A stretch of DNA of 64,000 nucleotides from Candidatus Colwellia aromaticivorans (GCF_003333305.1 NZ_QOLD01000014.1:48234-112233), one strand, 5' to 3'; counted from the first letter of the stretch, positions 1 through 8,896 are shown. The notes: generated by a model from the letters alone, not told the origin. Made by a program: numbers and translations.

Positions 1-90
1 GAAAATAACATTAAGTTGGCACACGAGAAGGGCGCTAACTTTTTCCAGCAAGTATTAACACGTATTCATGAAAAGCATAATAGAATATAG
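1..90 (+). CDS. C-terminal end of an unidentified protein (partial)
   Basis: Frame 1 is open from the first base to a TAG at 88-90 and encodes 29 residues, rich in Lys, His and Asn and ending in HEKHNRI. It could be the tail of a gene that begins outside the window. The fragment is too short to assign to a family. An inverted-repeat element starts 5 bp downstream. Chance openness over 90 bp is possible, so confidence is limited. Confidence 0.4.
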   Translation, partial: ENNIKLAHEKGANFFQQVLTRIHEKHNRI

Positions 91-94
91 AAAA

Positions 95-405
95 TATACC
101 CGTGACAATTCAAAATACATGTTTCAGTGGGAGAAAAAAACGATTTAGACAAGGCATTGATTGCAAAGAATGGTTGTTCAGGATAATGTGCTCCTGCATT
201 ATCTAATAAGCTACATCCATGTAGCGCCATTATCAAAACCAATAACGACGTATAAATCGTTTTTAGCCCCATCGTAGAAGCGCTTGAACCATCCCATTTT
301 ATTGTTGCGTCAAAGAAATAGGGAATAACCATGATTTAATTGACGCGCCTCAAACTGGAATTTCTCAAGCACTCTGAATCGAGCATTTTGAATTATTACG
401 GGTAT
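95..405. repeat. Interspersed inverted-repeat element, copy A (311 bp)
   Basis: Begins TATACCCGTGA and ends TTACGGGTAT, an imperfect terminal inverted repeat. The interior matches the 57341-57603 copy closely (shared GGGAGAAAAAAACGATTTA and the stretch around CAAAGAAATAGGGAAT), but it carries an extra segment of about 49 bp at 180-228 with two small hairpins (GCTACATCCATGTAGC and an AGGA/TCCT pair). It has no transposase, so it is MITE-like. Its right end lies 4 bp before the lysE-type start codon at 409. Confidence 0.8.
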
Positions 406-408
406 GAT

Positions 409-1053
409 ATGCCTTATATTGAGCAGTTTTTTCTTATTGCAGTAGTACATCTTTTAGCAGTGGCAAGCCCAGGGCCTGACTTTGCTATTATTTTAAAGCA
501 AAGCATTCGTTATGATAGGCGTACAGCAATTTATACTAGTTTTGGTATTGCGACTGGCATTTTACTGCATGTAACCTATTCCTTAATTGGTATAGGTTTG
601 TTAATTGCCAGTGATGAACGCCTCTTTACAGCATTGAAATATCTCGCTGCAAGTTACTTTTGCTACATTGCTTGGCATAGTTTACGGGCTAAAAAACCTA
701 AAGTTATAAGTGACGAGTCTCAAATATCGAGTAGCTTAACAGTTGACATTCCTTCACCGAAAAAAGCATTTTTTACTGGTTTCTTGATAAACGGTCTTAA
801 TGTCAAAGCAACACTATTCTTTGTCAGCTTATTTTCAGTGATCATAATGCCTGAAACACCTTTCGCCATTAAACTTAGTTATGGCCTTTATATGACAGTG
901 GCGACCGCTGCTTGGTTTGTATTATTATCTTACTTACTAACTCAGGCTAGAGTGCGTAGATTATTACAACTAAAAGGTTACATACTTGATAGAGTAATGG
1001 GAGCTGTTCTATTGTTTTTAGCAATACAGCTAGTGTTAAGCGACTTACCTTGA
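409..1053 (+). CDS. LysE/RhtB family amino-acid exporter
   Basis: Predicted inner-membrane exporter of the LysE/RhtB superfamily, which expels amino acids or related small molecules; the substrate cannot be told from sequence. The ATG at 409 gives 214 residues, the usual family length. The protein then starts MPYIEQFF and reaches the family signature ASPGPDF at residues 19-25. Hydrophobic segments fit about six membrane helices, with a basic loop near residues 90-115. The frame stays open back to a TTG at 340, but those 23 codons lie inside the repeat element and encode nothing family-like, so the upstream start is rejected. It stands alone. Confidence 0.85.
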   Translation: MPYIEQFFLIAVVHLLAVASPGPDFAIILKQSIRYDRRTAIYTSFGIATGILLHVTYSLIGIGLLIASDERLFTALKYLAASYFCYIAWHSLRAKKPKVISDESQISSSLTVDIPSPKKAFFTGFLINGLNVKATLFFVSLFSVIIMPETPFAIKLSYGLYMTVATAAWFVLLSYLLTQARVRRLLQLKGYILDRVMGAVLLFLAIQLVLSDLP

Positions 1054-1168
1054 TTTTTTTAAGGCTTCACCCGGTAGTAGGAAATCTTATTTAAATTCAG
1101 ATATAATAGCTGCTAATTATTGTTCTATTATTTTATTTATTCTTTTATTAAGAGATAAGGGTATTGGT

Positions 1169-2002
1169 TTGCCGGAAAAAATTACTATTGTACAAGTTGG
1201 TGGCAGTATTGAACGTGCATTGAAAGGCGACTATCAAATTGATGTTAAAGCTATTTTAACTGAATCTTGGCAACAAACACTAAAGTCTCGATTGGCAATT
1301 AATCTAGGTTTACTTTTTTCTTTAGTGCTTGGTATATTAGTTTCTTTTATCGCGAGCAGTTACCTTGGCGGTATTGAAAATGTATTAGCTGATCCTCAAG
1401 CGGGTATGTTATTAAATGTTGTGGTCACAGTTGCTATTTGGCCTTTTATGGCTGGTGTAGAAATGATGGGAGTTCAGCATGCTGTTGGTATGAAGACTGA
1501 TGCGAAAATGACTTTTGCATTTCTTACTCGAGCGAGTTGGGTTGTATTGTGCGCACTGTTAACCTCTGTGCTTATCAGTGTTGGTTTTCAGTTGTTTATT
1601 GCTCCCGGAATTTTTCTAGCGGTGACGTTATCACTGACTGTTCCTTTGGTTATCGAAAAAAAGATGATGCCAATGAAGGCTATTGTTTTGTCAATTAAAG
1701 CGTTGCGTTTTAAATTTTTTCCACTATTAGCCTTATATTCACTTTTACTTTCATCACTTATTGTCTTGATACTTCCGTTTATTTTATTGCTTGAATCAAG
1801 TGTTGCGCCACTTGGTATCGTGATTTTTTTGATTGGAATATCGTTCCTTGCACCATTGTTTTACAATGTTAAAGGTATTATATATCGTGAAGTTTTTGGT
1901 ATTAGTATCGCAAAGAGTAAGGATACTGGCATAGATCATAATACAGGTAATTCAACATCGAAAGACGTAGACTCTGGTTCGAATGATACCTTTTCAGCAT
2001 AG
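1169..2002 (+). CDS. Multi-pass membrane protein of unknown function
   Basis: 277 residues from a TTG start, with AAGG about 8 bases upstream. A soluble N-terminus of about 40 residues is followed by roughly six hydrophobic segments (about 42-65, 80-100, 124-145, 146-162, 183-208, 213-235) and a polar Ser/Asp/Asn-rich tail. I do not recognise a catalytic or transport motif. It ends 33 bp before the Bax-like gene on the same strand, so the two may be co-transcribed and both act at the envelope; that link is inference only. Confidence 0.75.
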   Translation: MPEKITIVQVGGSIERALKGDYQIDVKAILTESWQQTLKSRLAINLGLLFSLVLGILVSFIASSYLGGIENVLADPQAGMLLNVVVTVAIWPFMAGVEMMGVQHAVGMKTDAKMTFAFLTRASWVVLCALLTSVLISVGFQLFIAPGIFLAVTLSLTVPLVIEKKMMPMKAIVLSIKALRFKFFPLLALYSLLLSSLIVLILPFILLLESSVAPLGIVIFLIGISFLAPLFYNVKGIIYREVFGISIAKSKDTGIDHNTGNSTSKDVDSGSNDTFSA

Positions 2003-2035
2003 CATTATATAACGTAGCTAAATTATGGATTATTT

Positions 2036-2896
2036 ATGAAAAGTGCCACATTAATAAAAATTGAGTTATTACTTTTACTGGTTGTTTTTATAGTCGCTCC
2101 CTTTACTTTTTTAAAACCAAAAGTTAATGAGCAAACACTCGATGATTCAACAAAAGTTGTGGATAAAAAACCGCAGAAAGTGTTTGAAAAACCATTACAT
2201 GACGTGATTTTACCTGATTTCGCTGCGATTAGAGATGTAAAAACCAAAAAGAAAATGTTTTTTGATTTTATGCGGCCAGCTGTTGTTAGACAAAATAACG
2301 TGCTACTTGCTACTAGAGTGAAACTAAACCTTTGGCTAGAGCATGTATCACTAGAGTTACCTTTGTCTGAGCAAGAATCTCAAGAATTGACGGCATTAGT
2401 TAAGCTATACCGCGTTAATAAAGATGCTTCACCATTATCACAACTTAATGAACTATTAGTTCGTGTTGATGTGGTTCCTATGCCACTGGTATTAGTGCAA
2501 GCGGCAAATGAGTCAGCATGGGGTACATCGCGCTTTTCTCGAATAGGGTTAAACTTTTTTGGTATATGGTGTTTCCGACAAGGTTGCGGTATGGTTCCCG
2601 GAGGTAGAGATACTGGGGCTAAACATGAAGTCGCGGCTTTTAAAAGTTTAGATGAATCGGTAGCTCGTTATTTTTATAACATCAATTCTCATAATGCTTA
2701 TCGTGTTTTTAGAACTATTCGCTTTGAATTAAGATCGCAAGATCAGTCACTAAACCCTGAAATTTTAGCAACCGGTTTACTACCTTATTCTGAACGTGGT
2801 GTTGATTATGTTATAGATATCACTACAATGCTAAGACATAACCAACAATATTTAATCGAAGATAACACTAAAGTAAATGTGACGATTGGTGATTAA
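2036..2896 (+). CDS. Bax-like glucosaminidase domain protein
   Basis: 286 residues with one N-terminal hydrophobic anchor (about residues 8-26), then a periplasmic-type region and a C-terminal glucosaminidase domain of the Bax/FlgJ superfamily (endo-beta-N-acetylglucosaminidase type). The expected catalytic glutamate is E159 in QAANESAWGTSRF, followed by the domain hallmark NFFGIWCF. Such proteins cut or bind peptidoglycan; direct activity of the Bax subfamily is not well established. The ATG at 2036 is the only start that keeps the membrane anchor. Confidence 0.85.
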   Translation: MKSATLIKIELLLLLVVFIVAPFTFLKPKVNEQTLDDSTKVVDKKPQKVFEKPLHDVILPDFAAIRDVKTKKKMFFDFMRPAVVRQNNVLLATRVKLNLWLEHVSLELPLSEQESQELTALVKLYRVNKDASPLSQLNELLVRVDVVPMPLVLVQAANESAWGTSRFSRIGLNFFGIWCFRQGCGMVPGGRDTGAKHEVAAFKSLDESVARYFYNINSHNAYRVFRTIRFELRSQDQSLNPEILATGLLPYSERGVDYVIDITTMLRHNQQYLIEDNTKVNVTIGD

Positions 2897-2991
2897 TCAT
2901 TGCTGCTAAAGTTAGTCATTGCAAAAGCAGAATTATTCGCTAAGACAAAGAGTTATCCTGCTGATTTAGTGTAAGTTTAGTAGTCAAGTTA

Positions 2992-3669
2992 TTAGATTAG
3001 TGTACCAAGTAAATCAGCAAAATAGTCTATAGTTAATTCCGGGTGATATATCGAAATATTTTCACCATAGTTATAGCCATAGGTTAGTGCAATACTTTGC
3101 ATATTTGCAGCCTTTGCAGCCAGAATGTCATTTTTAGAATCTCCTATCATCACACACTGATCAATATTCACAGACAGTTGCTGACAGGCATAATTCAAAG
3201 GTAAGGGATCGGGCTTACGTTTTTCTAGAGTGTCACCACCAATGATTAATTCAAATAGGCTATTCAAACCTAAGCCATTAATGATAGGAGCAATAAACCG
3301 TTCGGGTTTATTAGTGATGATCGCTAGGCGATAGCCTCTTTCTTTAAGCTCTGTTAATGTGTCTAGAACATCATTATATAATTGGGTTTCGATACAATTA
3401 TGGGACTGATAAATCTGATAAAATATCTCTAAGGCTCGTTCTGTTAGATTGTTATCTAGCTCTGTTGAAATTTCAGCGTTTCCAGATAAGGCTCGTTGTA
3501 TTAATATACGTGCTCCGTTACCAACCCAGCCTCGAATAATATCTTGACTAAAAGGCACTAAACCTAATTCAACTAACGTCTGATTTACCGCGAAGGCTAA
3601 GTCAGGAACACTGTCAACTAAAGTACCATCAAGATCAAACAGCAAAACATTTTTATTTAAAAATTTCAA
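2992..3669 (-). CDS. gph: Phosphoglycolate phosphatase (HAD superfamily)
   Basis: 225 residues. HAD motif I is FDLDGTLVDS (nucleophile D12, acid D14), motif II is the ITNKP segment near residue 120, and motif III/IV is GDSKND near residue 177, with a cap domain between motifs I and II. The length and the LVDSVPDLAFAVN segment match Gph, which dephosphorylates 2-phosphoglycolate, a by-product of DNA 3'-end repair in heterotrophs. No operon partner is near. Other HAD phosphatases are the alternative. Confidence 0.85.
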   Translation of the reverse strand: MKFLNKNVLLFDLDGTLVDSVPDLAFAVNQTLVELGLVPFSQDIIRGWVGNGARILIQRALSGNAEISTELDNNLTERALEIFYQIYQSHNCIETQLYNDVLDTLTELKERGYRLAIITNKPERFIAPIINGLGLNSLFELIIGGDTLEKRKPDPLPLNYACQQLSVNIDQCVMIGDSKNDILAAKAANMQSIALTYGYNYGENISIYHPELTIDYFADLLGTLI

Positions 3670-3743
3670 ACTTGTTTCTATATAGAATAATTGTCAGTAA
3701 TGTATTTTATCCTACAAAGGCCTAAACCTCATCTAATAATATT

Positions 3744-4010
3744 TATACCCAAGCCACTTCAAGATGCAGGATTCAGCTGGAATGAGAAACGTTTTTAGGC
3801 AAGTCATTGATTGAAGAGAATGGTTACTCCCTTATCAAAATCAATAACGCAGCATAAAGCGTTTCTAAACCAGCCCTGCGGGGATGCCTGAGCAAAACAT
3901 GCCCATCGTTACATCTGTTTTTAATGGAATGACCATTAATAAAAAGATGCGCCTTGATCATGGTTTACTCAGGCATCCTGAAACTCGCATCTTGAGGTGG
4001 TTTGGGTATA
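3744..4010. repeat. Interspersed inverted-repeat element, copy B (267 bp)
   Basis: Ends are TATACCCAAGCCACTTCAAG and, as reverse complement, TATACCCAAACCACCTCAAG: an inverted repeat of about 25 bp with two mismatches. It has the same 267-bp length as the copies at 46701 and 50969. The interior shares AGGCAAG.CATTGATTGAA and AATCAATAACGCAGCATAAA with the other copies. It contains no coding capacity. It lies directly downstream of the decayed thiolase. Confidence 0.88.
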
Positions 4011-4102
4011 TATCCATTATAATACCAGCATAGTTACTGCCTTTTATCTGTCATAATTCAGCTCAGATAACTGCTGCATTGTAGCCAATAACTTACATTA
4101 CT

Positions 4103-4337
4103 TCATCTTTTTAGAATTACGGTAGACATGCACTCTTCGTAATGTTCAATAAGAGGCGCTATTCCTTGCCCACCATAAATACAGATAGTAATTTGTATGT
4201 TAGCTATCACTGACTATAAGCCGAAATAGCTAGCCATTTAACCTACTAAATCCGTAGGCCAAATATCTTTAAATAACGACCAAAATCAGCAGCGTCATTC
4301 CGAACATACTTAAAAAGACCATTTCTCTTCTAGCCAA
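4103..4337 (-). pseudogene. Decayed acetyl-CoA C-acetyltransferase (thiolase) remnant
   Basis: Directly downstream of scoB on the same strand, where atoB-type thiolase genes commonly sit. From TTG at 4337 (GGAG upstream) it reads LARREMVFLS, which resembles the thiolase start. Then, across frameshifts, come VR..AADFGRYLK and KDIWPTDLVG, which resemble the SGVRTAIGDFGG and LKDISPTDLVG segments. After a stop, the reading resumes as ITICIYGGQGIAPLIEHY, the thiolase C-terminal MCIGGGQGIA motif, ending at TGA 4103. Intact thiolases have about 390 residues, so most of the middle is deleted. The identification rests on matching both ends in the right order. Confidence 0.75.
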
Positions 4338-4404
4338 ATTACTTCTCCATTTTAAAATAGTTATACAATCAAAGTGCGTTAATTAACAAATGTAATTTAC
4401 TTTG

Positions 4405-5061
4405 CTAAATATTCATTTCTGGAACGTTTTCAGGAACTACAAGTTCGCCAGCGGTCAACTCTATAATTTGTTGCACAGATACGCCGGGTGCTCTTTCAAG
4501 TAAGTGAAACTTACCCTCTTTAATTTCTATATAGGCAAGGTCAGTTAATACTTTTTTGATACATCCTCTACCTGTTAATGGCAAGGAGCAGTTGCTCAAT
4601 AATTTTGATACTCCATGTTTAGAAGCATGCGTCATCGTTACTATGATGTTATCTGCACCGGCAACTAAATCCATAGCGCCGCCCATCCCTTTAATCAATT
4701 TTCCAGGAATCATATATGAAGCAATATTACCATTAACATCAACTTCAAAGGCACCAAGCACGGTTAAATCTACATGCCCTCCACGTATCATCGCGAAAGA
4801 TGTAGCACTATCAAATAATGATGCCCCTTTAGCCATAGTAACCGTTTGTTTACCAGCATTGATTAAATCTGCATCTATCTCATCTTCGGTGGGGAATTGT
4901 CCCATGCCTAAAAGACCGTTTTCAGATTGAAGCATTACTTCCATGCCTTCTGGTACATAGTTTGCCACCAAGGTAGGAATACCAATACCAAGGTTAACGT
5001 AATAACCATCTTGTAATTCTTGCGCTACTCTTTTCGCTAATTGTTCTCTAGTTAAAGCCAT
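4405..5061 (-). CDS. scoB: 3-oxoacid CoA-transferase, subunit B
   Basis: 218 residues, the beta chain of a succinyl-CoA:3-ketoacid (or acetate/acetoacetate) CoA transferase. The catalytic glutamate motif SENGLLGMG is present (E47), with the GIGIPTLVANYVPEGMEV segment before it. With subunit A it moves CoA between an acyl-CoA and acetoacetate, allowing use of ketone bodies or short acids. The start lies 10 bp after the subunit A stop, so the two form one transcription unit. The thiolase expected next is decayed, so acetoacetyl-CoA would have to be cleaved by a thiolase encoded elsewhere. Confidence 0.93.
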   Translation of the reverse strand: MALTREQLAKRVAQELQDGYYVNLGIGIPTLVANYVPEGMEVMLQSENGLLGMGQFPTEDEIDADLINAGKQTVTMAKGASLFDSATSFAMIRGGHVDLTVLGAFEVDVNGNIASYMIPGKLIKGMGGAMDLVAGADNIIVTMTHASKHGVSKLLSNCSLPLTGRGCIKKVLTDLAYIEIKEGKFHLLERAPGVSVQQIIELTAGELVVPENVPEMNI

Positions 5062-5071
5062 ATTATTCTCC

Positions 5072-5773
5072 TTAAGCTGAACGCACGGTGCGTTGTTCTA
5101 TACGTTTTTCAAAGTTGCCTTTGATTAAACGGTTAACATAAATACCGGGGGTATGGATTTCATTAGGATCTAACTCACCTGGTTCAACAATTTCTTCCAC
5201 TTCAACTACAGTAATCTTACCGGCAGTTGCCGCCATAGGGTTGAAGTTACGAGCCGTATGGCGAAACACTAAATTACCGTATCGATCTGCTTTCCACGCC
5301 TTTACGATAGCAAAATCACCTGTAAGAGATTCTTCCAAAATATAATCTCTGCCGTTGATGTTACGCTCTTCTTTACCTTCTGCTACGGGTGTACCAACAC
5401 CGGTAGCTGTGAAAAATGCAGGAATTCCAGCTCCGCCAGCTCGCATCTGTTCCGCTAAAGTTCCTTGTGGGGTCAATTGAACTTCTAATTCACCAGCCAT
5501 CATTTGACGTTCAAATTCAGCATTTTCACCAACATATGATGCAATTATTTTTTTTATTTGACGGTTTGGCAATAACAAACCTAAGCCGAAATCATCAACA
5601 CCACAGTTATTCGAAGCAACTGTTAGTCCTTTAGTGCCCATTTTTTGTATTTGGGCGATTAACCCTTCAGGAATTCCACATAAGCCGAAGCCACCAGCGA
5701 TAACAGTCATGTTATCTTCAAGACCCGCCATTGCTTCTTCGTAGCTTGTCACTACTTTATCAAATCCAGACAT
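5072..5773 (-). CDS. scoA: 3-oxoacid CoA-transferase, subunit A
   Basis: 233 residues, the alpha chain of the CoA transferase. The family glycine-rich segment [13 protein letters not shown] is at residues 27-39, followed by [15 protein letters not shown] and [19 protein letters not shown], and the C-terminal [13 protein letters not shown]. It is the promoter-proximal gene of the scoAB unit and is divergent from the LysR gene at 5902, with 128 bp between them. The length is normal and the frame intact. Confidence 0.93.
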   Translation of the reverse strand: MSGFDKVVTSYEEAMAGLEDNMTVIAGGFGLCGIPEGLIAQIQKMGTKGLTVASNNCGVDDFGLGLLLPNRQIKKIIASYVGENAEFERQMMAGELEVQLTPQGTLAEQMRAGGAGIPAFFTATGVGTPVAEGKEERNINGRDYILEESLTGDFAIVKAWKADRYGNLVFRHTARNFNPMAATAGKITVVEVEEIVEPGELDPNEIHTPGIYVNRLIKGNFEKRIEQRTVRSA

Positions 5774-5809
5774 GTTTTTAATCCTTGTGAGGTTTATTCT
5801 GCAAAAATA

Positions 5810-5847
5810 TTGACTGCAATAATCAAGTATGTTGAAATATTTATCAA
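5810..5847. promoter_or_regulatory. Candidate LysR operator pair
   Basis: Two imperfect dyads of the same form lie between the divergent scoA and LysR genes: TTGACTGCAATAATCAA (5810-5826) and TTGAAATATTTATCAA (5832-5847), each TTGA-N8/9-TCAA. LysR-type regulators bind dyads of about this size (T-N11-A type) between divergent promoters. The assignment is by position and symmetry only. Confidence 0.4.
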
Positions 5848-5901
5848 GTTAATTTTTTATAATCATTAATAAATAATTTAAATATTTAAAGAGGGTTATT
5901 T

Positions 5902-6816
5902 ATGAATAACGCCACGATAAAGCAATTACGAGCTTTTGTTACTGTAGTTGATTCAGGTAACTTTGCTGAAGCTTGCGTGTTATTGCACCTATCGCAACCT
6001 GCTTTAAGTATCGCGATAAAGAACTTAGAACAAGGGATTGGTGGTAAATTATTGATTCGTTCTACTAAAACCTCTGTGCTAACACCGGAAGGGAGAGAGT
6101 TTTACCCTACGGCAAAATTGTTACTTAATGACTGGGATAATGCATTTAATGACTTGAATGATTTATTTTCTTTAAAACGAGGGAAGTTAGAACTTGCCGC
6201 TATGCCGTCATTTGGTAATAGTTTGTTACCAAGTTATATAAGGCTATTTCGAGATAAACATCCTAACATTAATATCAAAGTGCATGATGTAATAGCTGAA
6301 GACACTATTGCTATGGTTCGGGCTGGACGAGTTGAACTTGCGGTAACTTTTGATCCGGGTGATTGTGATGATCTAACTTTTTATCCTTTATTTAGCGATA
6401 ACTTTATCGTTGCGCTTCCTGAATATCATCCATTATTAACCTGTAAATATATTTCTTGGCAGGCTATAGCTCAATACCCATTCATTGCATTACAAAAGCC
6501 ATCGAGCATTCGTGAGCTAATTGACAAAACCATAACAGCTAACAATATACAGTTAAACGTAGAGTTTGAAGCGAATCAATTAGCGACGATCGGAAAAATG
6601 ATTTCCGAGCAGCTCGGTATAAGTATTATGCCATCGTTATGTAAGCCGCAATTACAATCACAAGGCGTAATGTGTCGTCCACTCAAATCGCCATTGGTAA
6701 GCCGTCGCGTTGGCATTGTCAAAAAGAGGCGAATTCCATTATCCTCTACAGCTCAAGCCTTAGTAAATATTATAAAGGCACATTCTAAAAATTTAATTGA
6801 TGAAAATTTGACATGA
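5902..6816 (+). CDS. LysR-family transcriptional regulator
   Basis: 304 residues. The winged helix-turn-helix is at about 1-60 (KQLRAFVTVVDSGNFAEAC, LHLSQPALSIAIKNLE), followed by a periplasmic-binding-protein-like effector domain from about residue 90. GAGGG lies upstream of ATG 5902. Divergent placement against scoAB makes it the probable regulator of that operon, as is usual for LysR genes, with a short fatty acid or CoA ester as a possible effector; this is inferred from position. The frame and length are normal. Confidence 0.9.
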   Translation: MNNATIKQLRAFVTVVDSGNFAEACVLLHLSQPALSIAIKNLEQGIGGKLLIRSTKTSVLTPEGREFYPTAKLLLNDWDNAFNDLNDLFSLKRGKLELAAMPSFGNSLLPSYIRLFRDKHPNINIKVHDVIAEDTIAMVRAGRVELAVTFDPGDCDDLTFYPLFSDNFIVALPEYHPLLTCKYISWQAIAQYPFIALQKPSSIRELIDKTITANNIQLNVEFEANQLATIGKMISEQLGISIMPSLCKPQLQSQGVMCRPLKSPLVSRRVGIVKKRRIPLSSTAQALVNIIKAHSKNLIDENLT

Positions 6817-7144
6817 TGGAGTGAGTTGATTTAATCATTACATTTTTGTGTTTTTTAGTGTTTAGGGAGTAATAATTTATAAAGTTTTAAGGTTATAATA
6901 ATGCCTCTTGTTTTGCCCTTAAAACGGGCAGCCAAGTGATTAAGTAGGCATTGCCTTAGTTATAAAGATAGAGACTAGTTTGAGAGGAAGGACATTTAGC
7001 GTATAAAAAATCACTTTCTTAGTTTGAAATGCTAGCAGATCATATTTATATGATTGGGCGAAGTGTTCCAAAGCAATCTGTTTACTTCTGACAGAAAAAG
7101 CCACGGTTCAGTCAATTATAATAAAAGGGCGGGAAAGGTAGTTA
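6817..7144. other. Non-coding gap with no recognised feature
   Basis: AT-rich spacer between the LysR and PhyH genes. No ORF with family resemblance, no strong hairpin and no repeat element was seen. A weak GCCC..GGGC stem near 6916-6931 is not convincing as a terminator. The distal end holds the GGGAAAGG ribosome-binding site (7131-7138) of the next gene. Confidence 0.5.
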
Positions 7145-7927
7145 ATGGTAGTTAATAGAAATGAATTGAATATCAATTATGATGATCAAGGTTACTTTGT
7201 TATTAGAAATTATTTTAATGCAACTGAAGTATCATCTCTTAGAAAAGTAGTATTGAAATTTCATGAGTTATGGAAACGAGACAACGCAAAATTCTATCAG
7301 GAAGAAGCTTTTAATTCGTCTTTAATTACCGGCAGCCGGTACTTAGCGTTTGACGATCGGGTGGAGCTTTTTAATTTTATCAGTTCAAAAAAAATAATGA
7401 ATATAGTCGATTCGGTTATATCGGCTAATCCAGCTTTTATGAATACCCAATTATTTTTTAACCCCGTTAATCCAGAGCAAAAAGATTTCTGGCACCGAGA
7501 CTGTCAATATGATCATGATGTTGAAGTGCAAAAAAAAGTCATTCATGACACTCAAGTATTGCACCTTCGAGTGCCTTTATTTGATGAACTCGGCATGGAG
7601 CTAGTTCCCGGAACGCATAAACGGTGGGATAATGATGAAGAATACGATGTGCGACAAGAAGAGAAGGGCAGAGTGAGTAATGAAAGTCTCTCTACCGGTA
7701 AAACAATTGAGTTAGCCGCGGGCGACTTGTTAGTTTTTTCAGCTGATATGATCCACCGTGGTTTATATGGATTGGATCGGTTAGCGTTGGATATTTTAGT
7801 TTTTGATTCAGCGGCCGATTTTGTTGACTATGTTGATGACGATTGTTTGCCGGATATTGCAATGTTGGATAAAATTGATGACCCAAGGTTATTTATAAAT
7901 ACTATCCACTTAAAGTCGACAGGTTAA
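7145..7927 (+). CDS. Phytanoyl-CoA dioxygenase (PhyH) family protein
   Basis: 260 residues, Fe(II)/2-oxoglutarate-dependent oxygenase fold. The iron-binding set is visible: H117-x-D119 in FWHRDCQYDHD and the distal H204 in ADMIHRGLYG, with R212 placed to bind 2-oxoglutarate. The segment ELVPGTHKRWDND is typical of PhyH proteins. GGGAAAGG precedes ATG 7145. The substrate is unknown: bacterial PhyH proteins hydroxylate many small molecules, and no neighbouring pathway gene gives a clue. It stands alone. Confidence 0.82.
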   Translation: MVVNRNELNINYDDQGYFVIRNYFNATEVSSLRKVVLKFHELWKRDNAKFYQEEAFNSSLITGSRYLAFDDRVELFNFISSKKIMNIVDSVISANPAFMNTQLFFNPVNPEQKDFWHRDCQYDHDVEVQKKVIHDTQVLHLRVPLFDELGMELVPGTHKRWDNDEEYDVRQEEKGRVSNESLSTGKTIELAAGDLLVFSADMIHRGLYGLDRLALDILVFDSAADFVDYVDDDCLPDIAMLDKIDDPRLFINTIHLKSTG

Positions 7928-7985
7928 TTTTTACTAAAAGTGTCAGTTATATACTCAATATAAGACCTAACCTAGTGTTATCACG

Positions 7986-8492
7986 TTAGTAAATATCACC
8001 TAGTTGCTCTATTTGGGTAAGGTAAATTCGTAAGTCTAGCTCGACTTGGTGGTAGTCACTCATCATATATTGACATAGTTTGTAAAAAGCTTTGTTATGG
8101 TCTTTTTCCTTTAAGTGCGCTAACTCATGCACTGTAATCATGGATAAAAAGGGTTCAGGTGTTTTTTTAAATAAACTGCCAATGCGAATTTCATTTTTAC
8201 TTTTTAATTTATTGCCTTGCACGCGAGAGACATAAGTATGCAAACCTAAAGCATTGTTGATTACATGAATTTTATCATCAAATTTTATTTGGCTTAGTGG
8301 TGATGATTTTTTTAAATATTGATTTTTAATGTCCATAACATAACAACGTAAGCTTTTATCGTTAGTTACCTCATGAACGCTTGGGTATTTATTAAGTAAA
8401 TATTTTTCCAAGGTTTTTTTATCAAGCATCTGCTGTACTTGGTTTTGCACGGTTGGCGAATATGCTGACAGGTATTTTAAAGATATTGACAT
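7986..8492 (-). CDS. YgjP/SprT-like metallopeptidase domain protein
   Basis: 168 residues. It carries the zinc-protease motif HELAH (122-126) and a third candidate ligand, H132, in KEKDHNKAFYKLC, the arrangement of the YgjP (DUF45, M48-like) family. The N-terminal half (1-80) has no clear motif. No signal peptide is seen, so it is probably cytoplasmic. The physiological substrate of this family is not known. It is monocistronic. Confidence 0.8.
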   Translation of the reverse strand: MSISLKYLSAYSPTVQNQVQQMLDKKTLEKYLLNKYPSVHEVTNDKSLRCYVMDIKNQYLKKSSPLSQIKFDDKIHVINNALGLHTYVSRVQGNKLKSKNEIRIGSLFKKTPEPFLSMITVHELAHLKEKDHNKAFYKLCQYMMSDYHQVELDLRIYLTQIEQLGDIY

Positions 8493-8578
8493 AAAAAGTG
8501 ATATTTAAGAAGGTTCATTCATATTAATGACATTATACGCGACTTTCACCGTTTAAAGTGCCTTTTTTACCTAGGACG

Positions 8579-8749
8579 TTACTCTTTTTTCTCAATTGTT
8601 ACTTCAATCGTTTTACTGTTACCTGCAAACCATTTTTGTACATAGATAGAGCCTAAAATGGGGGGCATACCATCTTTGGGCACTTCTTTATACCTAACAC
8701 TATTCTTGTTTTGTTTTTCTAGTTCAAAGGTAATGGTAGTTTTTGACAT
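8579..8749 (-). CDS. Small conserved-looking protein, 56 residues
   Basis: The ORF runs from ATG at 8749 to TAA at 8579 and encodes MSKTTITFELEKQNKN... through PPILGSIYVQKWF to IEVTIEKKE. The start TTITFELEKQNKNSVRY, the PP..G..YVQKW core and the alternating beta-like pattern resemble small single-domain proteins found widely in bacteria as unnamed hypotheticals. It is separate from the peptidase gene by 86 bp on the same strand. The base pattern looks coding: the frame is clean and no longer ORF overlaps it. Function unknown. Confidence 0.72.
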   Translation of the reverse strand: MSKTTITFELEKQNKNSVRYKEVPKDGMPPILGSIYVQKWFAGNSKTIEVTIEKKE

Positions 8750-8840
8750 TATGTATCTCTAACAAAAGTTGTTCAACCATTGTAAATAATAATTATGCTC
8801 AGTCTAGAAAAATATAAAATATGATTACCGTAAAGGTAAT

Positions 8841-8896
8841 ATTTATACCTATGTTGATGGCGCGTTAATATAACTATTATTACAATGGGTATAAAT
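8841..8896. repeat. Short inverted repeat, possible solo remnant
   Basis: ATTTATACCTATG at the left faces CAATGGGTATAAAT at the right across about 30 bp. The TATACC/GGTATA ends recall the larger elements in this window, but the piece is only 56 bp and has none of their interior. It may be a promoter dyad of nhaC (start 8975) instead. Confidence 0.3.

Noticed and set aside
66..332. Minus-strand open frame of 88 codons
   Set aside because: Lies inside inverted-repeat copy A; the same frame type appears in copies G and H, so it reflects the repeat, not a gene.
4556..4930. Plus-strand open frame of 124 codons opposite scoB
   Set aside because: Antisense shadow of a clear CoA-transferase gene.
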